The translations under genes were made by a program, and so were the position numbers. The notes under the pieces are model-generated. The model was not told the DNA's origin and did not search any database. It saw nothing but the letters and a program-made list of their open reading frames with translations. Below are positions 26,200 to 34,178 of a stretch of 64,000 nt of DNA, piece by piece (position 1 is the first letter of the stretch; each line of letters starts with the position of its first letter). The DNA is from Pelagerythrobacter aerophilus (lineage in GTDB: Bacteria; Pseudomonadota; Alphaproteobacteria; Sphingomonadales; Sphingomonadaceae), in the NCBI RefSeq assembly GCF_003581645.1, contig NZ_QXFK01000014.1, positions 434,001 through 498,000 on the forward strand, read 5' to 3'.

Positions 26200-26394
26200 A
26201 TGAAACTAGCCGCCTATCTGGAGATCGAGGGCAACAGCGCTTCCAAGCTTGCTGAAGCGACTGGAGTTGCCGTCTCGACCATCACGCGCGCCGCGAAGGG
26301 GGAAATCACCCCATCCCGGAAGCTCATGGCCCTCATCTACGAGAAGACGGACGGTCATGTGACGCCGAACGACTTCTGGGGGATCGCCGCATGA
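26200..26394 (+). CDS. Cro-like transcriptional regulator
   Basis: A 64-residue protein that is almost entirely a helix-turn-helix: SASKLAEATGVAVSTITRAAKGE. It diverges from the S24 repressor across the OR-like operators, the position of cro in lambdoid phages, so it is predicted to bind the same dyads and favour lytic growth. It lacks a visible ribosome site and its stop overlaps the following small gene (ATGA). Confidence 0.82.
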   Translation: MKLAAYLEIEGNSASKLAEATGVAVSTITRAAKGEITPSRKLMALIYEKTDGHVTPNDFWGIAA

Positions 26395-26486
26395 TCCGCG
26401 CGACCCTCATCATCGCAGGCCTTCGCTACCCGTTCCTGCCGCTGCGCCTCGTGCGCGCTGCGAACACGAATGATGGGAGGGGGTAG
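26391..26486 (+). CDS. Putative 31-residue peptide
   Basis: A short ORF whose ATG overlaps the cro-like stop and whose stop codon touches the ATG of the next gene (TAGATG). Hydrophobic/basic composition (RATLIIAGLRYPFLPLRL). It may be a real leader peptide or only a translational link; its end contains the purine-rich ribosome site of the next gene. Confidence 0.35.
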   Translation: MIRATLIIAGLRYPFLPLRLVRAANTNDGRG

Positions 26487-26828
26487 ATGGGCCTGCTCCA
26501 CATCCTGCAGCACTCGCTCGGCGTCGACCAGTACGGGCAAGGCGAGCAGTACCGGAACTACTTCGTCACCGGCGAGGGCTCGATCGACCATCCCATTTGC
26601 ATGGAGGCGGTCGAGCGCGGTTTGATGATCCGGCGCGCTGGCAATGCGCTGACTGGCGAAATGGACCTGTTCCATGTCACCGACGCCGGCCGTGCCTACG
26701 TTGCCGAGAACAGCCCCGCCGCCCCGAGACTCACGGCCTCGCAGCGCCGGTATCGCGCCTTCCTCGATCACGACTGCGACCTCTCGTTTGGCGAGTGGCT
26801 GCGGACCTACGGTCGGGAGGTCGCCTGA
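26487..26828 (+). CDS. Phage protein of unknown function
   Basis: A 113-residue protein with a strong upstream GGGAGGGGG box. It has a short winged-helix-like central part (MEAVERGLMIRRAG ... LFHVTDAGRAYVAE), which resembles the C-terminal wing of small DNA-binding proteins, and a basic helical end. A regulatory role is possible but not shown. Confidence 0.65.
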   Translation: MGLLHILQHSLGVDQYGQGEQYRNYFVTGEGSIDHPICMEAVERGLMIRRAGNALTGEMDLFHVTDAGRAYVAENSPAAPRLTASQRRYRAFLDHDCDLSFGEWLRTYGREVA

Positions 26829-27017
26829 ATGTCCCCCACCCTCACCATCGACACCGATTCCGACCCCGGCTCGTGGCGCGCGGCCCTCTCTCCCGAAGGC
26901 ACTCGCTGCGCAGGCTGCGGTGAACGCATCTGCGCCCACTCGGACGCTGTCTACCAAGGCGCCGTTCCGCTGGCTGCCGACCCTCTTTCTCATGCTTCTG
27001 GAGGTAGCCGTGCCTGA
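26829..27017 (+). CDS. Small Cys-containing phage protein
   Basis: A 62-residue protein starting directly after the preceding stop. It carries RCAGCGERICAHSDAVYQG, a possible single zinc knuckle. Its last codons overlap the next gene, for which it supplies the GGAGG ribosome site. Confidence 0.6.
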   Translation: MSPTLTIDTDSDPGSWRAALSPEGTRCAGCGERICAHSDAVYQGAVPLAADPLSHASGGSRA

Positions 27018-27468
27018 CAACCTCGTCGTTCGCAAAAATCAACATTTGTCGAACGCTCGCGCAAAAGAGCTTGCTGCCTCCGGGGTTCGCAAGGCGGTGA
27101 AGGCGCACGGCAAGGACAAGGTGGCGAATGCTGCCGACGTGCAGGTCCGCACGGTCGAGAAGTGGATGGCAGAAGCCTCCCTGCCCTCGATCGACAACCT
27201 GCTCAACATCGCCAACCTGCATCGCGGCGTATCGGACGCGCTGCATCAGGAAATGGGTTGGGCCGGCCTCACGCCTTCTCGCGCGAACCCCGCCAACGAC
27301 CTCGAACTCGCCGCCGGCCTCGGTCACTCGGTTGCCGAGCTGATCGACCGCCTGCGCGATGGGAAGCGCTGCCACGTCGATACCGCCGTGCTCGCCGCCC
27401 TTTTCCGCGAACTGATCCCGCAGATGCAAGCGGTCGTCGATGAAGACGACGCGCGCCGTGCTGCCTGA
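27010..27468 (+). CDS. Helix-turn-helix regulator of the rightward operon
   Basis: A 152-residue protein starting at GTG 7 bases after GGAGGTAG. A helix-turn-helix is visible around 35-70: KDKVANAADVQVRTVEKWM then SIDNLLNIANL. The C-terminal part is helical (LGHSVAELIDRLRDG, AALFRELIPQMQAVV), as in CII-like activators or YdaT/YdaS partners. It lies where lambda has cII, so a lysis-lysogeny role is plausible; this is inference from position. Confidence 0.7.
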   Translation: MPDNLVVRKNQHLSNARAKELAASGVRKAVKAHGKDKVANAADVQVRTVEKWMAEASLPSIDNLLNIANLHRGVSDALHQEMGWAGLTPSRANPANDLELAAGLGHSVAELIDRLRDGKRCHVDTAVLAALFRELIPQMQAVVDEDDARRAA

Positions 27469-27490
27469 ACTCAAAGGGAGGAACTGACCA

Positions 27491-27784
27491 ATGTTCAAGC
27501 ACATCTTGGGGATGGCCGCGGCGTCGTTGTCGTTACCCGGGGCACTTCGCGAGCCGCACCACATGGGCCGCACGCGCTATCCGGCAGGGTATCGCCCTGC
27601 GCGCAACCGGTATCGTCTGCCCCACCAGGGCGAGCGCGAGATCGAGCGCCGGAAGCGCCAAGCCGCTCGCAACGAGGCACGCCAGATCGAGCGCGCCGCC
27701 AACTCCACCTTCGCATCACTGCATGGCGCCGAGAAGCTTTCGCGCCGTGGTCGAGTGGTGCCCGCCAACGCTGGGAGGAACTGA
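27491..27784 (+). CDS. Small basic phage protein
   Basis: A 97-residue, very basic protein (GEREIERRKRQAARNEARQ in the middle) preceded by GGGAGGAAC. The first 20 residues are mildly hydrophobic and could be a weak signal or membrane anchor. No family recognised. Confidence 0.55.
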   Translation: MFKHILGMAAASLSLPGALREPHHMGRTRYPAGYRPARNRYRLPHQGEREIERRKRQAARNEARQIERAANSTFASLHGAEKLSRRGRVVPANAGRN

Positions 27785-27785
27785 A

Positions 27786-28202
27786 ATGGACCTGATCACC
27801 ATCGGCACCACTGCCGCAATCGCCGTGCCGACCATCGCTGCGGTCGCGCTTTACATGGATCGTCGGACGCTGCGGAAGCGGCTTTCGGTGCTCAATGGGC
27901 GGGTCAGTACCGCGGAGGACATTCACGCGCGGCAGCGCACCCGGATCAACCAGCTTGAAAACCAGGCCGCGAGCGATGGCAATCGGCTCAGTCAGCTCCG
28001 AGTGCAGAACAACCAACTGACCCGCCAACGCGATGCCGCGCGCGATGAACGCGACCAGATCGACGAACAACTCGCCGCCGCCGAGGAAGAAGTTCGCCGC
28101 CTCCAGCCCCTCGCCGACAAAGCCCTCGCCGCGCAGGCTCAGCGTGTCCGTGCCTCGCAGGCCGCGAAGGCGAAGCGGGATGCGCGGAAGGCTACGGCAT
28201 GA
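27786..28202 (+). CDS. Membrane-anchored coiled-coil phage protein
   Basis: A 138-residue protein with an N-terminal transmembrane helix (about 4-22) followed by a long coiled coil rich in Gln, Arg and Asn (about 40-115) and a basic tail. Upstream GGGAGGAACTGAA serves as the ribosome site. Function unknown; layout resembles tethering or spanin-like proteins but it is in the early region. Confidence 0.65.
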   Translation: MDLITIGTTAAIAVPTIAAVALYMDRRTLRKRLSVLNGRVSTAEDIHARQRTRINQLENQAASDGNRLSQLRVQNNQLTRQRDAARDERDQIDEQLAAAEEEVRRLQPLADKALAAQAQRVRASQAAKAKRDARKATA

Positions 28203-28747
28203 AGCCTCTGCGCTCCAAGCTTCTGCGCTATCTCCGCGAACTCGCGCGCGCCGGCCAACCCTGCCCGCTGAACCGCGACCTGGCGGCGCACCTCGGCGCC
28301 AGCGCGGACGGTATCAGCGAGGCTCTGACGCAGCTCCGCGACCTGAACCGCATCGCCATCGAGCGCGTCGGCAACCGCAGGATCGTCACGCTCTTGGGAG
28401 AAGGTATTGCCACCGCCGATCCGCGCCCCGCACCAGAGCCGATCGTCGTGCGCCCCCGGGTTCGTGAGATCATAGACACAGCCTCGCGCATTTTCGACGT
28501 GCCGGCGAAGGATATTGCCTCCGCCTCGCGGCTTCGCATGCATTCCACGCCGCGGCAGGTGGTTTGCTACGTGGCTTCGCAGCGGGGATGGCGCTCGACC
28601 GAGATCGGCAGGGTTCTTCAGCGCGATCACTCGACGGTGCTCTATGGGCTGGATCGGGTCAGGGCGCGCCGCGCTGCCGACGCCGAGTTTGCAGCCAAGG
28701 TCGCCGAGTTGCTCGAGCGCTCGCCGGTTCGGGTGGTGGCGGGATGA
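28199..28747 (+). CDS. Putative replication initiator with DnaA domain IV-like C-terminus
   Basis: A 182-residue protein. N-terminal part (1-65) looks like a winged HTH (LNRDLAAHLGASADGISEAL). The C-terminal part (about 85-160) matches the DNA-binding domain IV of DnaA: a helix pair (RQVVCYVASQRGWRSTEIG) then the signature-like RDHSTVLYG (142-150) which corresponds to the DnaA-box-reading GRDHTTVLH motif. There is no AAA+ domain. I infer a phage initiator or regulator that recognises specific DNA boxes. Its stop overlaps the methyltransferase ATG. Confidence 0.75.
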   Translation: MKPLRSKLLRYLRELARAGQPCPLNRDLAAHLGASADGISEALTQLRDLNRIAIERVGNRRIVTLLGEGIATADPRPAPEPIVVRPRVREIIDTASRIFDVPAKDIASASRLRMHSTPRQVVCYVASQRGWRSTEIGRVLQRDHSTVLYGLDRVRARRAADAEFAAKVAELLERSPVRVVAG

Positions 28748-29943
28748 GTGTGCGCATCCTCATCGGCGACGTGCTCGATCGTCTCGCAGATCTCGATGCC
28801 GACAGCGTCGACTGCGTCGTCACGTCGCCGCCCTACTGGGGCCTGCGCGACTACGACGTCGATGGCCAGATCGGCATGGAGCCGACGCTAGGAGAGCACC
28901 TGGACGTGATGGTGCGCGTGTTCGACGCGGTGCGCCGGGTGATGAAGCCCGAGGGCACGCTGTGGCTCAACTACGGCGATTGCTACGCGACGAAGCCGAA
29001 CGGACGGAGTGCTGCGGCGACGAAGGCGGCGGGGACCGATGACCGGACGTTCCGCGACAAGCCGTTTTCGACGGTCGGGCCGGTCTACGGCCACCTCGAT
29101 CGCGAATACGAGAAGACGGCGCGCGCGGGAAAGACCCAGAACCTCGGCAATCTCGGTGCTCAAACCGGTCCGCGCGTCGTCGGCGTCGGGATGCTCAAGC
29201 CGAAAGACCTCTGCATGGTCCCGAACCGGCTCGCCATCGCGCTGCAGGATGCCGGGTGGTGGGTTCGTTCGGAAATCATCTGGGGCAAACCGAACCCGAT
29301 GCCGGACTCCTCCGGTCGGTATCGGCCGAGCACGGCGCACGAGAAGCTGTTTCTGCTGACGAAGAGCGCAACGAGCTACTACGACAGCGAAGCCGTGCGG
29401 ATGCCTGCCGCCGAGGCGAGCTTGCAGCGCTGGTCGCAGGACATCGATAGCCAGGCCGGTTCCGACCGCGCGAATGCCGGGCGGAAGACGAACGGCAGTA
29501 TGAAGGCTGTTGGTGGTAAGCAAACTGCGACCGCCGCATCCGCGAAAGGGCTATCTGCCGAGCGTCGATATGGCGGTTTCAATGACCGCTGGGATGCTGC
29601 CGAAGCGTCGGGCGAAGTGCGGGACAGCCGCCTCCTCCGCAACTACGAACCCGACCTCTCACCGATCATTCCGCCCGAAGTCTGGGAAATCGCCACCGCG
29701 GCATTCAGTGAGGCGCACTTCGCGACCTTTCCGCCGGCGCTGGTCGCGCCCTGCATCATGGCAGGCTGTCCGAAGGGCGGCCTCGTGCTCGACCCGTTCG
29801 GGGGCGCCGGCACGACCGGACTTGTTGCCGATCGGCTCGGTCGCGATGCGGTCCTGATCGAGTTGAACCCGGAATACGCCGAGATCGCGCGCAAGCGCAT
29901 TGAAGGTGACGCGGGCATGTTCGCGGAGGTCGCCGCAGCATGA
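28744..29943 (+). CDS. Site-specific DNA methyltransferase
   Basis: A 399-residue amino-methyltransferase. Motif IV TSPPYWG is at 27-33 and the SAM-binding motif I DPFGGAGTTG at 350-359, so motif order is the beta class. The TSPPY form occurs in both N4-cytosine and N6-adenine enzymes; specificity cannot be read here. A central target-recognition insert (about 85-300) is long and Lys/Ala rich. No cognate restriction gene is adjacent, so it may protect phage DNA or regulate replication. ATGA overlaps on both sides. Confidence 0.88.
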   Translation: MSVRILIGDVLDRLADLDADSVDCVVTSPPYWGLRDYDVDGQIGMEPTLGEHLDVMVRVFDAVRRVMKPEGTLWLNYGDCYATKPNGRSAAATKAAGTDDRTFRDKPFSTVGPVYGHLDREYEKTARAGKTQNLGNLGAQTGPRVVGVGMLKPKDLCMVPNRLAIALQDAGWWVRSEIIWGKPNPMPDSSGRYRPSTAHEKLFLLTKSATSYYDSEAVRMPAAEASLQRWSQDIDSQAGSDRANAGRKTNGSMKAVGGKQTATAASAKGLSAERRYGGFNDRWDAAEASGEVRDSRLLRNYEPDLSPIIPPEVWEIATAAFSEAHFATFPPALVAPCIMAGCPKGGLVLDPFGGAGTTGLVADRLGRDAVLIELNPEYAEIARKRIEGDAGMFAEVAAA

Positions 29944-30131
29944 GACGTCAGTTCGGCTCCAAATCCCCGTCACAGGCCCACCAGCGCACCGCTCTCGGCC
30001 AGCTACTCGTCATGCGGCCGTCGCTCGACGGCCTCGACCTGGCGAGCCTGTCGCGCTCCTATGGCCTGCCGGTGCCAGAAATCGACCGGATGATCGCCGC
30101 CGAACGCAAGCGCCGCGAGGTGCGGGCATGA
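29940..30131 (+). CDS. Small phage protein
   Basis: A 63-residue basic protein with a possible helix-turn-helix (LASLSRSYGLPVPEIDRMI). Overlaps both neighbours by 4 bases. Function unknown. Confidence 0.6.
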   Translation: MRRQFGSKSPSQAHQRTALGQLLVMRPSLDGLDLASLSRSYGLPVPEIDRMIAAERKRREVRA

Positions 30132-30571
30132 CGGACTGGGCCGATCTCGAAAGCACGCTCGACCCTGTGCCTGTGTTTCCGGTGCAGGCTCCCGACGGTC
30201 GCCGCGACTGGAGCGAGATCGACCGGCAGGGCACGTTCCTGTCCGTTATGCGCTGGTCGGCCCCGCGCGTGCTGGTCTACCCGAATGCGAACGCCGGCAA
30301 GCGCAATCCCGCCACTGCGCGCAAGGAGGGCATTCGGGCCGGCGTGTTCGACCTCACCTGCGTCTGGCGGCAGCGCCTCGTCGCCTACATCGAGCTCAAG
30401 GGCTACTCGAAGGCCGGACGCCCGGGTGTCCTCTCGGCACAGCAGATCGAGTTCGGCAACCGACTCATCGAGCTCGGCGTGCCCTGCGCCTGTTTCTTCG
30501 ATCCGTACGACGCTGCCGAATGGCTGCGCGGACAGAGCTTTCCCGTCGCGGAGGTGCGCCGTGCCGCGTGA
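30128..30571 (+). CDS. VRR-NUC domain nuclease
   Basis: A 147-residue protein with the PD-(D/E)xK nuclease core of the VRR-NUC family: GVFDL with D75, IELKG with E89 and K91, and the SAQQIEF helix with Q105. Stand-alone phage VRR-NUC proteins are thought to cut branched DNA such as Holliday junctions. It sits between the methyltransferase and primase-like genes, consistent with a replication/recombination role. Confidence 0.83.
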   Translation: MTDWADLESTLDPVPVFPVQAPDGRRDWSEIDRQGTFLSVMRWSAPRVLVYPNANAGKRNPATARKEGIRAGVFDLTCVWRQRLVAYIELKGYSKAGRPGVLSAQQIEFGNRLIELGVPCACFFDPYDAAEWLRGQSFPVAEVRRAA

Positions 30572-30731
30572 CCTGGGCGACATCCTGCGCGGCCTCGTAA
30601 TCCGCGCGATCGAAGCGGAATCCGATCCGGCCGAACAGAAGGCCCGGATCATGATCGCGCGTGGTCACGGCCATCTCACCGACCAGGAAGCGGCCGACTG
30701 GATCGCCATTCTCGCGCTGGAGGATGCATGA
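30561..30731 (+). CDS. Small phage protein
   Basis: A 56-residue helical protein (EAADWIAILALEDA at the end). GTG start is preceded by GGAGGTGCGCC; it overlaps the nuclease end by 11 bases and the next ATG by 4 bases. Function unknown. Confidence 0.6.
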   Translation: MPRDLGDILRGLVIRAIEAESDPAEQKARIMIARGHGHLTDQEAADWIAILALEDA

Positions 30732-31621
30732 GCTACCACGATGCCATCGCCGACTTCGTGTCGTTCATGGAAGCCAACGGGGTCAAGCCGTCCGAACCGA
30801 TCGCGCAGCGCCTCGGAAGCGGGAGCCTCATCCGGTTTCGCTGCGAGGGGGACGGCAAGGGGCGCAAGAACGGGTGGGCGATACTCTATCTCGACGAGCG
30901 GCCGGCCGGCGCTTTCGGCAATTACAAGATGAACACGGGCACGCTCAAGTGGAAGTCGAGTGAAGATCGCCCGGCCCTTTCCCGTGAGGAACGCGACGCG
31001 CTCCAGCGCGAATGGCGCGCGGCGAAGGAGAAGCGCGAGGCCGAGAAGCGCGACTGTGAGCAGCAGGCCGCGCTCGATGCTGCCGATCTCTGGCAACGCG
31101 CAGATCCCGCGTCGAGTGCGCACCCTTATGCTGAGCGAAAGAGGTTGAACGCGGCTCCGCTGCGCCAGATGGGCGACCGCCTACTCGTCCCGATGTGCGA
31201 TGAAGCCGGACGACTGTGGAACCTGCAGCGCATCAGCCCGAGCGGCGACAAGCGGTTCCTCGAAGGGGGCCGGGTCAATGGCCTGTTCGCTATCGTGGGC
31301 GAGTTCATGCCCGAGACGAGTGAAGCGATCTTCGCGGAAGGCTATGCCACTGCCGACACCTTGAGCCGCGCGACCGGCCTTCCCGTCATCGTCACGTTCA
31401 ACACGGCGAACATGCCCAAGGTGGCCCGCCTGTGGGCGGAGCGACGGCCCGATCTGCATTTCACGGTCTTTGCCGACGATGATGAAGCTACCGGCTGCGA
31501 TCTCGAGGAGCGGACCGGGACCTACAAGAACCCCGGCATCGAATGCGCGGAAGCGGTCGCAAGCGAGATTGGCGCCTGCATCGCGTATCCGCTCGGCAGG
31601 CCGTCACGGAGGGCTGCGTGA
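30728..31621 (+). CDS. Toprim-domain primase-like protein
   Basis: A 297-residue protein related to plasmid/phage primase-helicase N-terminal regions. The Toprim core is seen as EGYATADT with E204 and FADDDE with D250-D252, the acidic residues that bind Mg2+. The N-terminus lacks the usual four-Cys/His zinc finger but has an analogous beta-sheet region (RFRCEGDGKGRKNGWAILY). It would prime DNA synthesis with the downstream helicase, to which it is coupled by a GTGA overlap. Confidence 0.82.
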   Translation: MSYHDAIADFVSFMEANGVKPSEPIAQRLGSGSLIRFRCEGDGKGRKNGWAILYLDERPAGAFGNYKMNTGTLKWKSSEDRPALSREERDALQREWRAAKEKREAEKRDCEQQAALDAADLWQRADPASSAHPYAERKRLNAAPLRQMGDRLLVPMCDEAGRLWNLQRISPSGDKRFLEGGRVNGLFAIVGEFMPETSEAIFAEGYATADTLSRATGLPVIVTFNTANMPKVARLWAERRPDLHFTVFADDDEATGCDLEERTGTYKNPGIECAEAVASEIGACIAYPLGRPSRRAA

Positions 31622-32871
31622 GCGTGCCAGAGAATTACGATGCCAACGATGTCGAGGTGACGTTCGGACTCGACAAGGTGAGGGAGGCCTTCGCTCAGCG
31701 CCGCTCCACCTTGCCGCCCGTTCCGGACTATCCCGACGAGGGCGAGCAGGAGCGGCCGCGCATCACGGCGACGCCGTTCGTCTGGCGCGCCGAGCACGAG
31801 ATCCCTCGCCGCGAATGGCTCTACGGGCGGCACCTAATCCGCAAGTTCCTGAGCCTCGACATCGCGCCAGGCGGGCTCGGCAAGTCCAGCCTCAAGGTCG
31901 TCGAGGCCTTGTCGCTGACGTCGGGACATCAACTGCTTGGCAAAGCGATCCATGGCGGCCCTTACCGCGTGTGGGTCTACAACCTCGAGGACCCGGCGGA
32001 GGAGACCGAGCGGCGCTTCGTGGCCGCGGCGAAGCACTACAATCTCGGCCCTGAGCATTTCGGCGATCGGCTCTATGCCGATACCGGGCGCGAGCAAGCT
32101 CTCTGCATTGCCGAGGAAACACACGACGGCGCCCGCATCATCAAGCCGGTGACGGAGGCGCTGATCGAGGAGATCAAGGCGCGGCAGATCGACGTCATGG
32201 TCATCGACCCGTTCGTGTCGAGCCATACCGTCAGCGAGAACGACAATCGCGCGATCGACATGGTGGCGAAGGAGTGGTCCCGCATTGCGGACGTCTGCAA
32301 CTGCTCGATCAACCTGGTGCATCACGTCCGCAAGACCAACGGAGCCGAGGTTACCGCGGAATCCTCCCGCGGCGCGGTGAGCCTGATCGGAGCGGCCCGG
32401 AGTGTCGTGGTCTACAACCGCATGACAAAGGAGGAAGGCGAGCGCGCCGGCATCGAGCCCGACAAGCGCGGCTTCTACTTCCGTACCCAGAACGACAAGG
32501 CCAATCTCGCCCCGCCAGAAGCAGCTGACTGGCACCGCATGAACAACGTCGACCTCGACAACGGCGATAGCGTCGGCGTGGCCTGCCCGTGGCAGTGGCC
32601 GGACAGCTTCGAAGGCGTAACGGGCTGGCACCTCAAACAGGTCCAGGCGCGCGTAGCGGACGGCCAGTTCCGGCGCGACACGCAGGCAAAGGCGTGGGTC
32701 GGAAACGTCATCGCGGACGTCTGCAATCTCGATCCGAAGAAGGACCGACATCGCGTCAACGACATCCTCAAACAGTGGATCGCGAACGAGATGCTGATCG
32801 AGGTCGAGGGTTTCGACGCGAACCGCAAAACCCGCACTTTCGTGGAGGTCGGCACATGGCACACGGAGTGA
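31618..32871 (+). CDS. RecA-fold replicative helicase, RepA/AAA_25 type
   Basis: A 417-residue ATPase. Walker A GGLGKSS at 85-91, Walker B IDVMVIDPF at 191-199, then the INLVHHVRK motif with the arginine-containing RGAVSLIGAAR segment typical of RepA hexameric helicases. The C-terminal about 100 residues are a small helical domain that may load on DNA. It works with the Toprim protein just upstream. GTG start from overlap. A cluster of repeats follows the stop. Confidence 0.87.
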   Translation: MSVPENYDANDVEVTFGLDKVREAFAQRRSTLPPVPDYPDEGEQERPRITATPFVWRAEHEIPRREWLYGRHLIRKFLSLDIAPGGLGKSSLKVVEALSLTSGHQLLGKAIHGGPYRVWVYNLEDPAEETERRFVAAAKHYNLGPEHFGDRLYADTGREQALCIAEETHDGARIIKPVTEALIEEIKARQIDVMVIDPFVSSHTVSENDNRAIDMVAKEWSRIADVCNCSINLVHHVRKTNGAEVTAESSRGAVSLIGAARSVVVYNRMTKEEGERAGIEPDKRGFYFRTQNDKANLAPPEAADWHRMNNVDLDNGDSVGVACPWQWPDSFEGVTGWHLKQVQARVADGQFRRDTQAKAWVGNVIADVCNLDPKKDRHRVNDILKQWIANEMLIEVEGFDANRKTRTFVEVGTWHTE

Positions 32872-32873
32872 AA

Positions 32874-33224
32874 ATGGCGGAATTCTGCGGTTTGCGCCAC
32901 CTTGATTGCAAATGTGGAGCAAAGGTGGCGCAGTCGACCGGGTCGGAAGCAGGTGAGGCACTGGCCGAAGCCCCGACCCACGGTTTTCTGCGGGTTTCCG
33001 TCTGCTCCACCCGGTGCCGCAAGGTGGCGCAAAGGTGGCGCAAGGTGGAGCAGCAAAGGGGCCGGTGCGCCACCTGCAGGGGAACCCCTAAAGGGGTTTC
33101 CCCTGACAGGAGGTGGAGCACGCCCCCGGTACATTTGCTGAGGTGGCGCAGCACCCTGGCGGCCTCGGCCAATCATCGGTTCACCAACATCGCCAACATC
33201 GGACGGGAGGGATCACCGACATGA
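32874..33224 (+). CDS. Low-complexity ORF over iteron-like repeats
   Basis: A 116-residue ORF with a good ribosome site (GGAGTGAAA before ATG) and an ATGA overlap with the next gene. The protein is basic and repetitive (KVAQ, KVEQ units, several Cys pairs) because the DNA beneath is made of repeats. It may be a real small protein, or the DNA may be conserved for another reason such as the replication origin. Codon use looks unlike its neighbours. Confidence 0.4.
   Translation: MAEFCGLRHLDCKCGAKVAQSTGSEAGEALAEAPTHGFLRVSVCSTRCRKVAQRWRKVEQQRGRCATCRGTPKGVSPDRRWSTPPVHLLRWRSTLAASANHRFTNIANIGREGSPT
32893..33150. repeat. Iteron-like 11-bp repeats, candidate replication origin
   Basis: About ten copies of AAGGTGG(C/A)GCA on both strands: minus at 32893, 33003, 33066; plus at 32911 (weak), 32922, 33021, 33032, 33042, 33110, 33140. 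Three are head-to-tail at 33021-33052. The cluster lies directly after the helicase gene and contains a palindrome at 33078. Iterated short direct repeats by the replication genes are the hallmark of phage and plasmid origins bound by an initiator. Confidence 0.6.
33078..33104. repeat. Nested palindrome inside the repeat cluster
   Basis: Outer arms AGGGGAA (33078-33084) and TTCCCCT (33098-33104) enclose inner CCCC/GGGG arms with a TAAA loop and a single unpaired T. It can extrude as a hairpin. Within the iteron-like cluster it may help origin opening, or act as a weak terminator after the replication genes. Confidence 0.5.
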
Positions 33225-33415
33225 GCATCGAATGCACGAGCTGCGACTTCTGGGAGGAGCAGAGCGAACTGCGCTTCGGGGACAAACGCGTCGGTCAGTG
33301 CCGGCGTCATGCCCCGACGCTCAAGGAACGGCCCGATGGGCAGCTCAGGTCCGCTTGGCCCTTCACGGCCGAGACGGAGTTCTGTGGGGATCATAGTCGG
33401 GGGGTGGGGCGATGA
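33221..33415 (+). CDS. Small Cys/His phage protein
   Basis: A 64-residue protein with CTSC near the N-terminus, QCRRHAP in the middle and CGDH near the end, a likely zinc site of a type seen in many small phage proteins. Four-base overlaps at both ends. Function unknown. Confidence 0.62.
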   Translation: MSIECTSCDFWEEQSELRFGDKRVGQCRRHAPTLKERPDGQLRSAWPFTAETEFCGDHSRGVGR

Positions 33416-33969
33416 ACGCCGTGACCGTGATCGAGCAGGACCACACGCCGTCCCTCACCCTCCCCACCGACCTGCCGTTCGAGCGCTGGCTGTCGATCGG
33501 CCGCGACCTGATCCAGCGGGACCGGGAGACGAAGTGGCAAGCCGCGGACTGGTACGCCTATGGCCGCACCCGGGCGAAGGCCGATCCCGAGTTCGCGCAG
33601 CAGATGGAACTCGCGCTGCCGGCCATCCTCGAGGACCCCAAGCGCCTCGAAGCCATTGCCAAGGTCGCCGAGAGCTTTCCCGCCGAGGACCGCAGCACGG
33701 ACCTGTCGTTCGACCACTACGCCGCGCTGTCGCGCCTGCCGCACGGTGAGGCCCGCAAGCTGCTCGACAAGGCCACACGGGACCGGACGCCGGCCCGAGA
33801 CCTGCGCTACGAAGCGCTCGGTCAGCAGCGCAGTCTCTCGCGCCTCGAACCGAACCAGGACGACCTGCTCTCGTCGTTCATCCGCCACTGGAACCGTCTG
33901 CCGTTCGCGACCCGCCTCGAAGCGGCAGAGATGATTGCTGCTAGCGGCGGGGAGGAGATCGAACCGTGA
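33412..33969 (+). CDS. Phage protein of unknown function
   Basis: A 185-residue helical protein. The region FERWLSIGRDLIQRDRETKW, with DWYAYGRTR after it, and the ALSRLPHGEARKLLDKATRD segment recall ParB/KorB-type helical domains found in phage proteins of this position, but I cannot assign a function. Overlaps neighbours by four bases. Confidence 0.65.
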   Translation: MNAVTVIEQDHTPSLTLPTDLPFERWLSIGRDLIQRDRETKWQAADWYAYGRTRAKADPEFAQQMELALPAILEDPKRLEAIAKVAESFPAEDRSTDLSFDHYAALSRLPHGEARKLLDKATRDRTPARDLRYEALGQQRSLSRLEPNQDDLLSSFIRHWNRLPFATRLEAAEMIAASGGEEIEP

Positions 33970-34178
33970 TCGAAGCGAAGAAGCATCCGCCCATGCCCGA
34001 GCGGTTCCGAGAGCGGTTCGTCACGGATGGATGGCGCGGGATCGAGCGCTACTACGGCGCGCGCACCGAGGTCATGTTGCAGTGGATCGCGGAGTGCGGT
34101 GGACTGGAGGAGCTGCGGGCAGAGCGGCGTCGGTATCGCGAGAGCCTACGGATGGGGCAGGTGGTGGCGCATGGCTAA
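33966..34178 (+). CDS. Small phage protein upstream of terminase
   Basis: A 70-residue basic/acidic protein starting at GTG within the previous stop (GTGA). Helical segment GIERYYGARTEVMLQWIAEC. It precedes and slightly overlaps the terminase small subunit gene. Function unknown. Confidence 0.6.
   Translation: MIEAKKHPPMPERFRERFVTDGWRGIERYYGARTEVMLQWIAECGGLEELRAERRRYRESLRMGQVVAHG

Noticed and set aside
32893-33150. Repeats considered as CRISPR
   Set aside because: Units are 10-11 bp, in both orientations and irregularly spaced; no spacer regularity and no cas genes.
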